From NCBI RefSeq assembly GCF_030272615.1, contig NC_081413.1, forward strand, positions 21,518,501-21,582,500: a stretch of DNA of 64,000 nucleotides. The letters run 5' to 3'. How positions within the stretch are numbered: the first letter of the stretch is position 1; each line of letters starts with the position of its first letter. The position numbers were made by a program, and so were the translations under genes. Shown one piece after another: positions 34,200-45,397 of this stretch. This stretch comes from Cryptomeria japonica. Its lineage: Eukaryota; Streptophyta; Pinopsida; Cupressales; Cupressaceae. The notes beneath the pieces were generated by a model. It was not told where the DNA came from. It searched no databases and worked only from the letters and a program-made list of their open reading frames with translations.

Positions 34200-34660
34200 T
34201 GTGAGATTTTGCCTAGATCAAGAGGCAATGGAAAGCATAAATAAGAGAGACAAAATATATGATAGAAATAAACTGTATTCTATCAAGATGAAAATACTGA
34301 TCAACTGGATCATCAAGCGATACATACAATGAATATAAGCCTGCTTATATAGGCAAGGCTATATGGATATGTGAGCACACAAACATGACGTGGCTCAATA
34401 AGAAACAAGGGTAGGTAGGAAATAGGTGTGGGTAGGTAGGAGAAACAATATAATATTCCACATGAGGTGGATCACCCACTGAATGTGGAGTGTAACAACA
34501 AGATCAACACCATAAAAGGTGGAAATTCTCCTACACACACTATCCCAATGTGGCACAAACACCCAAGTGTCTCATACCCAAACTACTATGAAATGCATTT
34601 CCTAGGTAAACTTAAGTAAGGTGTAATAATATCCAAGATGAATAATTATTTACACCAACA
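34200..34660 (-). repeat. P1 5' LTR
   Basis: 461 bases, about 99% identical to 30438-30898. TATATAAG at 34351-34344 is the likely promoter. Confidence 0.95.
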
Positions 34661-34665
34661 GCATC
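34661..34665. repeat. P1 target-site duplication, right copy (GCATC)
   Basis: Matches 30433-30437. Confidence 0.92.
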
Positions 34666-37538
34666 CCTTATATCCTTTTGAGATTTTTGTAGATCAGAGT
34701 AGAGCTCATTTAACTTCTTCACCAGAGCAATATTTAGAGCTTTTTGATGCTCTTTTTTGGCATTTGCCTCTGCTGCCTCTTCTAGGCTCTACACCTGATC
34801 ATCCACTACTGTGCATAGGAGCTTTAGTTGAGCCAGTGATGAATTAGTATTTGGAAGGTTTGTACCGGGTATGAAACTGGTAAGAGTGTCCACCGCCGCT
34901 TAGATCACATCTTACTCCTTTTTCCTCCATATCACTTCAAGGCATTCTTGAGCAACCTTGATGCTCTACAACAGCTCTATTTCACTTGCAGACTGGAGGT
35001 CAATAGGGCTGGTGAGGTCAATCGGTTTGGCTTGAGTACCGGTTGCCTTCGGATTCTCCATCTGTGTGCTCTTTGCCACTTCTCCTTCCTTGTCCTCCTC
35101 TGCTTTCTTCTTCTCCACTTCTTTTCTTTTTTCCTCTTCCTTATCCTCTTCTACTTTCTTCTTCTCCACTTCTCTTCTCTTCTCCTTTTCCTTATCCTCC
35201 TCCGCTTTCTTCTTCTTCGCTTCTCTCCTCTTCTCCTCTTCCTTATCCTCCTCTACCTTCTTCCTCTCTACTTCCTTCTGCTTCTCCTCTTCTTTTTCTT
35301 CCTCTTCCTTCTTCTTCTTCTCTATTTCCTTCCTCTTCTCCTCTTCCTTTTCTTCTTCTTCTTTCTTCTTCTTTGCCTCTTCTTGTTTCTTTTTCTCTTC
35401 ATCATCTTCTTTTCTTTTCTCCTCTTCCTCTTTTTTCTTTTCCTCAACTTTCCGTTTCTCCTCATCTTCTTCCTTTTTCTTCTTCTCCACCTGTTCCTTT
35501 GCTGCTTCCTATTTGTCCTTGGCTTTCTTTTCAACCTGTTCAACCTGCTTCTCCTATCCTATTGCTTCAGATGATGTGCCCAAAGCAACATCCTCTACAT
35601 CCAGAGCATTGACATCAATAGTGTCGATAGGTTCAACAACTAGATTTCCTTCATCATCAAACACTTCATCCAGTTTTGATATTATCGGTTCTCACTCAGC
35701 CTTCTTGTTGGCTTGATGCACTTTGTGCGTATGGACATCGGTTGTCATATACAGATGAGTGTCCTTTTCGACATTATCAACTCTTCCTTCCAACAACTAG
35801 AGTCTTCTTATTCTAGTGAAGAAGAGTCCTTTATTTTGATCAATGACATCAAACAGCTCTGAATTGGATAGGTCGGGAAAGTATTGTGCAAAAACTTTCT
35901 CCCTAATTTCTGGTTCCTTCTCTATGGCAATGCGCCATTTATTATCTAAGGACTTTTATAAAGAATCCAATGTCTTAGATCTAATTTCTGAAGGCAACCG
36001 ATCATAGGTGCACAAATACTTAATAATCTCTTGCTCTACTCTTCCTTTTCTTCATCATTAAAATCATCAAAATAATCTACCAAATCATGTAACAATTTTC
36101 TCCTAATATTTTTTATTGTTCTTTGACAATGTGTCAAAGGTTTTTAGGTAGAAATATCAATATTTACCAGTGCAGATGATGTCGGTTCATTCTTTGTCTT
36201 TTTCCTTGTCTGTCTCACCTTCTTGGGCTGTTCCTCAGACATAGTTTCTTCTAAGTCCGGTGAATTGGTTTTTGTCTTCCTTTTCCTCTCGAAGACTTTA
36301 GCAGGTGCCACTTCCGGTTTCTTTTTAGCCGGTGATCGCTTGGTCACTTTAGGACTGGCTATAGTAACCAGTCCTGATGCAGAAGGCACTGCCTTTCCTT
36401 TCTTTGTTGTTGGTTCTGTGACCGGTGTAACCCTTTCAAGATAGGTGCCAGTTCTCTTCTCCTTCAGGTTAAGGGGTGAGGCAATAAGGGTAGAGGCATA
36501 CCCATCTAGCATATCATTCATCACCTCATAGCCCATAGGTTCCACTTCTTCCTCTCTAGGCTCAATGACCTCCATTATGCATTGATCCACTTTGATGATA
36601 AAGCAGATGTCCTCTTCATATTTCTTGACTATTTCACTCGATATCCTCATCCTCAGGCTCATCTTGCCTTTGAACTCATCAAAGTACCTGTTCATAACTT
36701 CAGGGTAGTCGGTTCCAACTGCTTGCAAGCTTTCCTTTATCTGCTTGGTAACTGATTGGTCCGTAGACCACTAAATATCTCCCACTCTTGGGAAGTAACC
36801 TTGGAAATAGAAAAATAATCCTACTAGCAATTGACCAAACTTGAATTTCAATGCATTATCATGTTTGATCGATTTAAGATTCAACAGGAGTTGCCTTTGC
36901 ATACCGGTGCACAGGTCAAATGATGCATCTTCCTTGATCATCCGGTAAGTGGCATTTACCACTGCAACAGATATAGAGTTAATTCTGCTAGAATGGAACG
37001 TCCGATATCTAATCACCATGCACACATATTTCACAAGGTCATCCTTGATGGTATTAACAGTCATTCCTCGTGAGTCGCTCACTGAATCGGTGAGCTTGGT
37101 CATCTTAGTTTTGATGATCTTCCTCAGGGCTGGCACTTCACCGACGTTGTGAAAACCGGTGACAACATGAATGGCTTGTGGTGTAATATCAGGCGTTCTC
37201 TCTAGGTACATCTTGTCACCATGAACCCTGCTCAAAATGATTCTAATGTGATCATCTATGAAATCCTCCAGTAAGTAAACCACATTGTGAAGCTTCTTCT
37301 TCTCCAAGATGCTATACTCTAGTTTGATCTTTTTATCTTTTCCACAAAATAGACCTAGTTGCGAGTGGATTGCTAGAGACCCTAGGTCTTCAATTTTACA
37401 ATCTATATAATCAGAAATTCCCTCTTCTACTATTACTCCAGTAGGAACTTGTGTTAGGGCATTGTATTTAGACTTGCATTGAATGAAGCTTACTATATCG
37501 ACAGATGCACTAGAGCTAGTATGAGATGCGGAAGCCAT

Positions 37539-38059
37539 GATAAAAACTAAAAACTTGAGAAATACCTTTCGGAAATCATGAATTTAGGGCTTTCGGATTC
37601 AACTTCACCTCACACTCTATCGGTTGCAGAATTACCGCTTTGCAGTCTTCTCTTGACCATTTGCAATTTGCTTTTGAATCTCCTTCAAGGTTTCTGGATT
37701 TCTTTGAATCGCAGTACAAATCACTTTTTCGTCGCTCTGCACTTTGAAAACCTTCTTCGCTCGAAAAATGATAGTGAGAAATGATTTTAAAAATTCCTTT
37801 TAGGCATATTCCTCACCTACCGCCATTAATGCTCCATCATTAGGGCGTAAACCCTAATTTGCCTTTTACCATTCCGGGTCTTCCGCCAAATGACAAGTAT
37901 CACATACCGGTTAAGGTCTTTTACTGGTGTAAATCGGGGGTTCGAAACATTTCACTGTTTGCTCCCCCTAAGCTTTTCTGAAGCTTAGTTTGCCAGTTTT
38001 GTGATTTCCACACTAGGTGCAGAAACCAGTTCATCTTGTAACATTGCTAGTTTCTTCTT
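37539..38059 (-). other. C2 spacer between gag and ORF2
   Basis: No gene. It carries the same conserved GAACCCCCGATTTACACC block as C1. Confidence 0.5.
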
Positions 38060-39260
38060 CTAGGTTTTGTTCATATCTGCTTGAACAGTTTCAACATCAA
38101 TTTCTCCTTCTGAAGTGATTGGTATATCATCCGATATACTCTTTCTACTTCTGCAGAATCTTGCTGAATGACCCGGTTTGTTGCAATGATAGCAAATCAT
38201 TCTAGGTTCTCTCCAAGGTCCATTATTCATGTTTCCATTCTTCCTTCTGCATGTTGCAGCAGTGTGACCATGACCATGACAAATCCAATAGTTTTCTCTC
38301 CATTCGGTTGCCGGTTGATAGCCACTATTACCTAACTGATGATTATAAGTATTAAACTGGTTGGGTTCCGGTTCACAAAAGATTCTGGACCAACTCCTTG
38401 AGTCCTCTAAGGATATCTTCCAGTGTTGTTCATAACAGACCTGCATTCAGATGCTCTATGCCAAACTTGTTGCATGCATAACAGTTACCATTGAACTTAT
38501 TGGATCTAGGTACATTGTTTATAAAGTAAGGAAAATTATTATAGGCTTTGTTCCTACATACATTGGCAGTGTGTCCTTCTTTAAGATAGTTAAAGCAAAC
38601 AGGTTTGAATTTTTGCTTACCTTTACCTTTGAATGTCATTTGCTTCTTTGATGCTTCATCATTTGTTCCTAAGGTCTCTCCTTCCTCATGACTAGAGAAA
38701 CTAAGTCCATTGGTATCCTTTACTGGTTTGGCCGACTCAAGCTTTTGCTCTAGCTTAATAGTACTCTTGTTGAACTTAGAAAGTATTTCCTTTGACTTAG
38801 AGAGTTCTTTGGAAATAGCAGCATTTGTCTCCATTAGGTTTGTATTCTCAAAGATGGCTATGTTCAGTTCATCTTGTACTTCTTCTTTTTGCATTCTACT
38901 CTCATGAAGGTGAGCAGTAAGTGCACTGATTTCTTGCTTCAACTTGGAGATCTCATGATCTCTGTCCTTCACCAGATCTTCAGCTTTCCTCCAGTTCTCA
39001 AGCTCTTGACACATTCAGATAGTCAATCTTTCCAACTCCTTTCTCAGGTTGGAGTTTGATTTATTCAACTTTTCTACTTCTTGAATTAGGGCTTCCATGT
39101 CCGCTTCATCAGAAGAACTATTTTTAGATAGCTCCATCATCTTTTCAGCATGTTCTCTCCTTTTTTCCCGAGAGACCTTATATTTTGCCATGAGTTCATC
39201 ATAGGCTTGCTCAGACTGAGTGAGCTGGTGAGTAAGTTCCCTCACAGAGTATTCCACCAT
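38060..39260 (-). pseudogene. C2 gag with four zinc knuckles, broken
   Basis: The frame starts at ATG 39260 (MVEYSVRELTHQLTQSEQ). It passes a TGA at 39015 and then runs to about 38450, with a coiled-coil N-terminal half. Knuckles are CFNYLKEGHTANVC (second Cys lost to Tyr, while C1 keeps that Cys and loses the first), CYACNKFG, WICHGHGHTAATC (first Cys lost) and CYHCNKPGHSARFC (intact). A one-base loss in the GGG after CNKF shifts the frame at about 38450. Further shifts follow before the end near 38060. Comparing both copies restores CX2CX4HX4C at all four positions. Confidence 0.8.
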
Positions 39261-39295
39261 ATCTCTTTCCAAGTGGTTAGACTTATAGAAAGATA

Positions 39296-39308
39296 GGCTC
39301 TGATGCCA
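39296..39308 (-). other. C2 primer-binding site
   Basis: Minus strand TGGCATCAGAGCC, one base from the initiator-Met site, two bases from the LTR. Confidence 0.8.
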
Positions 39309-39310
39309 AT

Positions 39311-40496
39311 TGATGAATACTAAGAGCGGGGGTGAATTAGTATACCAAAAAACACTATATACAAACACTTAAACAGTCTAGTGATAAACTGGTAAAACAG
39401 TTTAATAGCCAAACCGGTTAGCACACATGCAAACCAAAATGCAAATAAGACATTCACCCACAGGAGCAATAACACCATAACACAAGATATTTGATGTGGA
39501 AACCCAAATGGTGAAAACCACGGTGAGATGAAAATCACAAGTAACTATCTGCAGAATAGGAACCAGACCGGTTAAGGTCAGACCGGTTAAGGTCATACAA
39601 TGTTCTTTACTAGAATAGATCCTGTTAGGAATTTCAATATCTGTTAGGAGATAAGTCCAATCAAGGACTACCTTGCTAGAGGATTTTAGATCCACAGAGG
39701 TGAACCACCTTGTTAGAGGATTTTACAAAGGCTACTCTGAGCCTACCCGATTAAGGGCTTCAGACTTGCCAAAGATGTGAGTAATCAACAAGTGTATGAT
39801 CTAGCAAATAGCACAGATTGCTTGGTTAGATCCAGTATAGCTCATAGCTAATGCATTTTAACATTACTTCAGTCTTCAGTAACTCTCACTCTGTTACACC
39901 TCACAGACTTGATCTTTTAAGTTAAGATCACTCTTACAAAAACTCATCAACCACCTTAAACCCTTGCAACAACCTAAAACCCTAGACATGATGTCCTTTT
40001 AAAGGAATCTGATTTCATGTTGGTCCAATAGGATTACAATCCAATTCCCTAGGCTCAATGAATCTAGACATACTCGGTAACACGACACAAAAAGCACCGC
40101 CAGAGTGTCGACATCGTCAAATAATTGGTTGATGGTAACTCATCACAAAATGCCAGTTGATAACTCATCACATAATGCCGATTGGTAACTCGTCAAAGTA
40201 TTACCGGTTTACACAAAATACCAGTTGCCGGTTTGACAAAAATGAAGACTGGTAAAAATGTGTTTTGCCACTTTGATCCCTCGTACTGCTTGAGATCCAC
40301 GAACCGCTTGGGGTTGACATACCGCTTCAGACCAGTAAACACATTCTGCAAAACACCAATAGTCTAAAGACTATAATACAACATACCGGTTGGAACAAAT
40401 ACCAGTTGAGCTCTAACTCATACATATAAAGGTGATCTCAATGCAAGTGTGTGTCCATCAATGACAATCACAGCATAATCATAAAAAATGCCAACA
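39311..40496 (-). repeat. C2 5' LTR
   Basis: TGATGAATACTAAGAG to ATGCCAACA, same family as the C1 LTRs. The TATA position reads TTTAAAAGG rather than TATAAGG. Confidence 0.9.
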
Positions 40497-41020
40497 TATA
40501 TTTGGTACAACAACAACCACACTTGTAATAGTCGATGAAGCATAACCTTCACATTCTTCTTGCATAACGCTTTACTCTATCAAAAACGAAAATCCAAATA
40601 CCCGATGAAAGTTGTTAGAAAACATATCACCACATCTATTCTTCCAAATATTTTTTAAAATAACTTGTTGAATTGAATCAATGATCACATCGTTCTACAT
40701 GTCAAGACCAAAGATGACTTGTTTCCAATTAAGATCATGGTTAAAAATAGCAAGAAAGTTCCTCATTACAACGAGCCATTGATTTTTAACAAAACAACCC
40801 CAAAATATATGTTTCAAAGTTTCCCTATTGTGGCAAAGAGGACAAGAAGTTGGTTGAACAATAATACATTTCAATCTATCGCCAACAAGTAGCTTGCAAT
40901 GTAATATTTTCTAACATAATACTTGAGAATCAAAACCAGACTTGGATTTCCATGTTTGCTCACTCATATTGGACCAAAACTTGGAGCTAAACCTGCATTT
41001 CCAACACAATACTTGAGTAT
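40497..41020 (-). pseudogene. LINE zinc-binding (zf-RVT) domain remnant
   Basis: On the minus strand a nearly open frame reads LHCKLLVGDRLKC, CPLCHNRETLKHIFWGCFVKNQW and then DLNWKQVIFGLDM, ending in a HIWKNRC-type phrase. This is the zf-RVT region that follows reverse transcriptase in plant L1-type LINEs. Stops at two or more sites show decay. No RT or RNase H accompanies it. C2 abuts its downstream end. Confidence 0.7.
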
Positions 41021-42868
41021 CAATTATTAAAGTTTTTGAGTGAGTCAAATGGGGGAATTAAAAGCTTGTGAAGGCTGAACCAATTAAATATACTTTTTCT
41101 TATTACCTATATGTTGAAATTAATCATTTTTGATCACTCAACCATTGAATTAAATATAGTTAATACAACTTGGGTTTTTGTTTTTTTGTTTTTGTATGGA
41201 TTAATATGTGGAAGAAGAATAAAAATATTAAAGTCTAATGGAAATTTTCTCTTAGATGGGTGATATTTTAATTATATTTATTTATAATATATTAAGATGT
41301 TAATTATGAGGTGTTTATCTAATTTATCATAAATACTAGTTTTTAAAGGGTGTGTAAACCAATAGTAAGATATAGATGAACTATTTGAGAGGAAGTGGTT
41401 GTTGTTACATTCATTATTGACTAATTTCTAGCTCTCTTTTTTCTACAATTAAATTTTATCATTTTAATAAAAATCATAAAAAACATGAGAGAGAAAGAAC
41501 TCCTATTTTTACAACCAAATATGCATTCACCAATTTCACTTCTTTTATTATAAGTATATGATTTTTCTTTTAAAATTCTTAACAATAAAATTTATTTTAT
41601 CTTCTATTATTATTATTATTATGTCATTGAGTTTGTCAATAATAGACCTTGAATACACTTATCTATAACAATTAATTATTTTCTTAATCAAAAGTTATTT
41701 TAATTATAGAAATAGATGTATTTTACTCTAGTCTAATTTTAACAAAAAAAATAAGTAAAATAAAATAATTCTTTTATATATAAATAAAAGATTTTTTAAT
41801 TTTATCATATAGATACAAAACATTATATGTAATTTCTTATTTTTATTTCTAAAATTTAAACATTCTTCCAAAAAAATATTAATTAGAATTATAATACACT
41901 TTTTTGAAATCAAATTTATTCATAATAATAACAAAAATACATTAGAATAATATAAAATAACATAGTAATAAAAATTCTATGCACTGTAATGTAAAAAACC
42001 AACATTAATGTCTAATATTTTATTTTATCATTTTAGGGCTACTCTTGTGTGAATGCTAGAGGCTGATTATATAAATTCTAGAAACTGATTTACATAAATT
42101 GTAGAGACTCCACAGACATAAATGAACCAATGCATAAATTACCTTCATACGCCCATCATTTCCTTTTTTAAATATAAGTTTCTTTAATAGCGGCCACATA
42201 GACAGCTGAAAAACTTCTAATAAATTTCTTTTTTGTTTGCTTTTCTAATGCATAAGCAGACTAATGTATTGCTTTTTATTCAATAAACAAAGACTGTACT
42301 GTTTTTTAACTTTTTAGCTCTATGTTTCTTTAATAGTTCTGCGTTAGTGCTCCTAATTTACTAATACTTCAGCGATCTGCCTTCTTAACAATCTCCTTCA
42401 GCGCTGTCATTCAATTACATTTTGACTCAATATACAGGTTCAGTTATTACAATAAATTTCTAGAACCTTAACATGCAAATAAAAAATAATATGATACAAA
42501 ATAATTATTTATTATTATTATTCTAGAATGTTATATTTATTTTTTTGTTGGGAGAGAAATTAAATTATATTCTATTTCTTCAAGCAGCTTTGTATTCTTT
42601 AAGCCCAATGTTGATTCCTCACTCTCATTATATATATTAATTAAAAATTAAAATACAATTAATTTTTATTTTTAATTAATTAATAATCACAGTGAAAAAA
42701 GGTACCTATATGGTGCATAGAGGACATCGAGGCTGTGGACATATACAACTGACTTGAAATTGCTCAACCAAATTTGCAAACCAGAACAATTAACAATTTT
42801 CAGGCGGATTCATACCTTGTACGTTAACAAGGTTTGAACGAACATAAATTTTGATCTGCTCTACTATA
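41021..42868. other. AT-rich intergenic sequence, nothing recognised
   Basis: High A+T with ATT microsatellite runs (41608-41625, 42507-42520). No coding frame, RNA gene or terminal repeats seen. Confidence 0.5.
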
Positions 42869-43199
42869 TGTGGAAAACTAATCCCAACCGCCTCATTCAT
42901 TTCTGCCATTTTCATTTTTGGCCCCAACAAATCTTGTAGATATTTTCATGTGTGAGATTTTATTCTCCAGCTAATATCATTTAATCAACCACAAATTTTC
43001 TAAAACAACTGAAAGAGACATCCAGTGCTGTAGCAACAGCCAATCAGAAATAGGGGCGTTTAAACTGTTTTTTTTTTTAAGCATTGGTATATGAATATAA
43101 ATAGAAAAGAAATTTGGGCAAATTCTGTGTTTAAATTTCACTGCACTGTTTCCTTTTGATGCTCTGTTTTTCTTTTCATGTTGTCTGCCTCTTCCTTCA
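42869..43199 (+). repeat. P2 5' LTR
   Basis: 331 bases. The central part (about 42930-43075) differs from or is longer than that of the 3' LTR. Confidence 0.8.
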
Positions 43200-43201
43200 C
43201 G

Positions 43202-43214
43202 TGGTATCAGAGCC
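43202..43214 (+). other. P2 primer-binding site
   Basis: TGGTATCAGAGCC, the exact initiator-Met tRNA site. Confidence 0.88.
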
Positions 43215-43293
43215 AAAGGTCAGTAAGCTAAAGGTTGTTTGTGTTGAATTTTTTTCAAAATTTTCAAGGAGTTTGAAGATTTACACAACCAAT

Positions 43294-43797
43294 AATGGCA
43301 AGCACAAGCACAATCTTGACAAACCTATAAATTCCACAATTTAATGGCAAGAACTATGACTACTGGGTAGTCATAATGAAGACATTGTTTTGTGCTCAAG
43401 ATTTGTGAGAATTTGTTGAGAATGGCTACCTAGAATCAGTAGATACAACAACATATAATGCCTTGTCTCAAGCAGATAAAGACTTATTGAAGGAAAATAG
43501 GAAGAAAGATTCAAAAGCCCTCTTCTTCATCTTTCAAGGAGTCAATGAAAGCATTTTTCTAAGGATTCAAAGTGCAACAAAATCCAACCAAGCTTGGGAT
43601 ATTCTGCAAATAGCATACCAGGGAATGGACAAAGTAAAGACAACAAAACTACAAATATTGAGAAGAGACTTTGAGACCATACTCATGAAGGAGACTGAAT
43701 CAATACACTCATCTTTTACACAAATTATTGGACTAGTTAATCAAATCAGATCTCATGTTGAGGCACTTGAAGAAAGAAGAGTAGTTGAGAAGAAACA
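43294..43797 (+). pseudogene. P2 gag, N-terminal part (UBN2-type)
   Basis: From ATG 43294, IPQFNGKNYDYWVVIMKTLF is the copia gag signature. AWDILQIAYQG and LQILRRDFETI follow. Stops TAA (near 43327) and TGA (near 43408, where W fits) interrupt it. It ends at the deletion junction near 43795. Confidence 0.85.
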
Positions 43798-44665
43798 ATG
43801 AAAAGTGAATTTGAGATAACTGATCTAGGGTTGTTAAGATACTTCTTAGGAATAGAAGTGCATCAAAAGAAGAATGGTATTTTTATTTGTCAATCAAAGT
43901 ATGCAGATCAGATCTTGAAGAGGTTTAAAATGCAAAATAGCAAGTCTGCTCCAACACCAACAACCACAGGTCTTAAATTGAGTAAGGATGATTGTAGCAA
44001 CAATGTCAATCCAAACCTTTACAAAAGCATGGTTGGAAGTTTAATGTATTTAACTGCAACAAGACCTGATATAATGTATGCAGTGAGTTTAATTTCAAGG
44101 TTGATGGAGACCCCAAAGGAGACACGCTGGTTTGGCAACCAAAAGAATTATGAGATATGTTAATGGAACAAAGGCATATGGAATTTTGTATGGTGCAATA
44201 AATCATTTCAAGTTAGTTGGCTACATGGATATCGATTGGGCAGAAAGTTTAGATGATAGGAAAAACACATCAGGTTATGGATTTCATTTGGGTTCAGGAG
44301 TCATTTCTTGGGCTTCCAAGAAACAACCAATTGTTTCACTTTCTATAGCTGAATCTGAGTATATAGCAGAGACAGGGGCAGCATGCCAAGCCATGTGGAT
44401 GAGAAGGATATTAAAAGACTAAGACATGAACAAGAAGGGGCAAGTACAATATTTTGCAATTGCACTATCCAAGAACACAGTTTTCCATAAAAGAAGCAAA
44501 CATATTGATACAAGGTATCATTTTAAAGGGAACTAATCAATGATGATGAAGTTATTTTGGAGCATTGCAGGTCTGAAGAGCAGTATGTTGATATTTTTAC
44601 AAAGCCATTGGCAAGAGATAGTTTTGTTCATCAAAGAGACAGCTTGGGCATCATGGATGGCAGCA
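43798..44665 (+). pseudogene. P2 pol, C-terminal part (end of RT and RNase H)
   Basis: MKSEFEITDLGLLRYFLGIE and KSMVGSLMYLTATRPDIMYA are the conserved end of copia reverse transcriptase. YMDIDWAESLDDRKNTSGY, ISWASKKQPIVSLSIAESEY and RSKHIDTRYHF are the RNase H region. Shifts occur near 44125 (after PKETR) and 44530, and part of the CDNKSA motif is missing near 44450. The enzyme is dead and lacks the YVDD catalytic core. Confidence 0.88.
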
Positions 44666-44683
44666 ATTGTGATTAAGGGGGAG

Positions 44684-44922
44684 TGTTGGAAAACTAATCC
44701 CAACTGCCTCATTTATTTTTGCCACCATAAATCTTCATTTTTGGCCTCCAACAAACTTGAGAGCAGCAGCTCTGTAATTTTCTATTTGGTGTAGATTTTG
44801 TAAGCATTGGTATATGAATATAAATAGATTAGAAATTTGGGCAAATTCTGTATTTAAATTTTACTGCACTGTTTCCTTTTGATGCTCTGTTTTTCTTTTC
44901 ATGTCCTCTGCCACTTCCTTCA
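44684..44922 (+). repeat. P2 3' LTR
   Basis: 239 bases, TGTTGGAAAAC to CTTCCTTCA, directly after the polypurine tract. Confidence 0.85.
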
Positions 44923-45397
44923 CTATGTTGGATTTGACATTACTGGTTTGGATTTGACATTACTGTTACAACCAGACACAATATGAAGGAGCAAATGCAG
45001 GGAAGAAGAAATGGAAGAAACACAACTTATGTAGCAAACCATAAATCATCGTCCTCCATTAAACAATGCACAAGAGTTTATATATATATAATATTTTTTT
45101 GCATCACCAATTTTCATCCACCAATATATTGTAATCAATCTATAAACTTTGTAATCAAGAAACTGCAAAATTAAAAATTACTCTTTAGATTGTGAATGCA
45201 TACTGAGCATAAGAAGATTAACTGGTGTAACTATGTGTCTAGTACTGGCAATAGAACACAATAATTATGAAATATAATATATAGTGACGATCTAAACCAT
45301 ATGAAATGTCAAAAACTTTTAAACTGCAGGAACCCGGTCTTCTAATAGTGAGGTTTTAATTGATTTGAGTCTTTTTGTCTTCACTCCATTTTAATTT
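44923..45397. other. Intergenic, no gene; small tandem repeat
   Basis: TTTGGATTTGACATTACTG is repeated twice in tandem at 44928-44965. The rest is AT-rich and not recognised. Confidence 0.5.

Larger units (their letters stand above)
30438..34660 (-). mobile_element. P1: young copia-type LTR retrotransposon with gag-protease only
   Basis: The 4.2-kb element has two 461-base LTRs that differ at about five positions (my count), the lowest divergence in the window. GCATC flanks it, and it has initiator-Met-type PBS sequences and a G-rich polypurine tract. It encodes one frame of 731 codons (33388-31196) with UBN2-type gag, a CCHC knuckle, copia protease and the start of the pre-integrase region. 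Integrase core, RT and RNase H are absent. It inserted into ORF2 of C2. Confidence 0.93.
29967..37538 (-). pseudogene. C2 ORF2: unknown protein, interrupted by P1
   Basis: The same protein as C1 ORF2 starts at ATG 37538 (MASASHTSSSAS). It is open for 255 codons to a TAG at 36771-36773, where C1 has CAG. It continues in frame (36728-36144) to a TAA where C1 has TAC. Other breaks follow, and the Lys/Glu-rich helix lies at 35490-35080. The frame is cut at 34665/30433 by P1, with GCATC duplicated. It resumes in a C-terminal segment ending YSLLS at 29967. Because the two copies carry largely different breaks, the ancestral frame was intact when they transposed. Both share one TAG after IG (about 35552 here, 23276 in C1), so that stop is older than their split. 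Confidence 0.75.
28521..40496 (-). mobile_element. C2: second member of the C1 family, interrupted by P1
   Basis: In minus-strand order: 5' LTR (40496-39311), PBS, gag (39260-38060), spacer, ORF2 (37538-29967), polypurine tract and 3' LTR (29685-28521). Sequence and order match C1. The left end lacks the last dozen bases expected of the LTR and no target duplication is evident (TATAT on the right, TTCCA on the left), so that boundary is approximate. P1 (30438-34660) sits in ORF2. Like C1 it carries no polymerase or integrase. Confidence 0.9.
42869..44922 (+). mobile_element. P2: internally deleted Ty1/copia element
   Basis: LTRs (42869-43199 and 44684-44922) share TGT(T)GGAAAACTAATCCCAAC and the block AAGCATTGGTATATGAATAT...CTTCCTTCA. 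CTATA/CTATG flank them, a near-match duplication. The initiator-Met PBS and a polypurine tract (44674-44683) are in place. Between them the gag N-terminal half is joined directly to the end of RT plus RNase H. Knuckle, protease, integrase and most of RT are deleted. Confidence 0.88.

Noticed and set aside
34948-35716. Long open frames on the plus strand rich in Ser/Phe or Leu/Phe
   Set aside because: They are antisense to the Lys/Glu-rich part of C2 ORF2. The polypurine composition leaves no stops on the other strand. The same applies to 23080-23733 in C1.
42977-43216. 79-codon minus-strand frame overlapping the P2 5' LTR and PBS
   Set aside because: Antisense to an LTR and primer-binding site; no domain.
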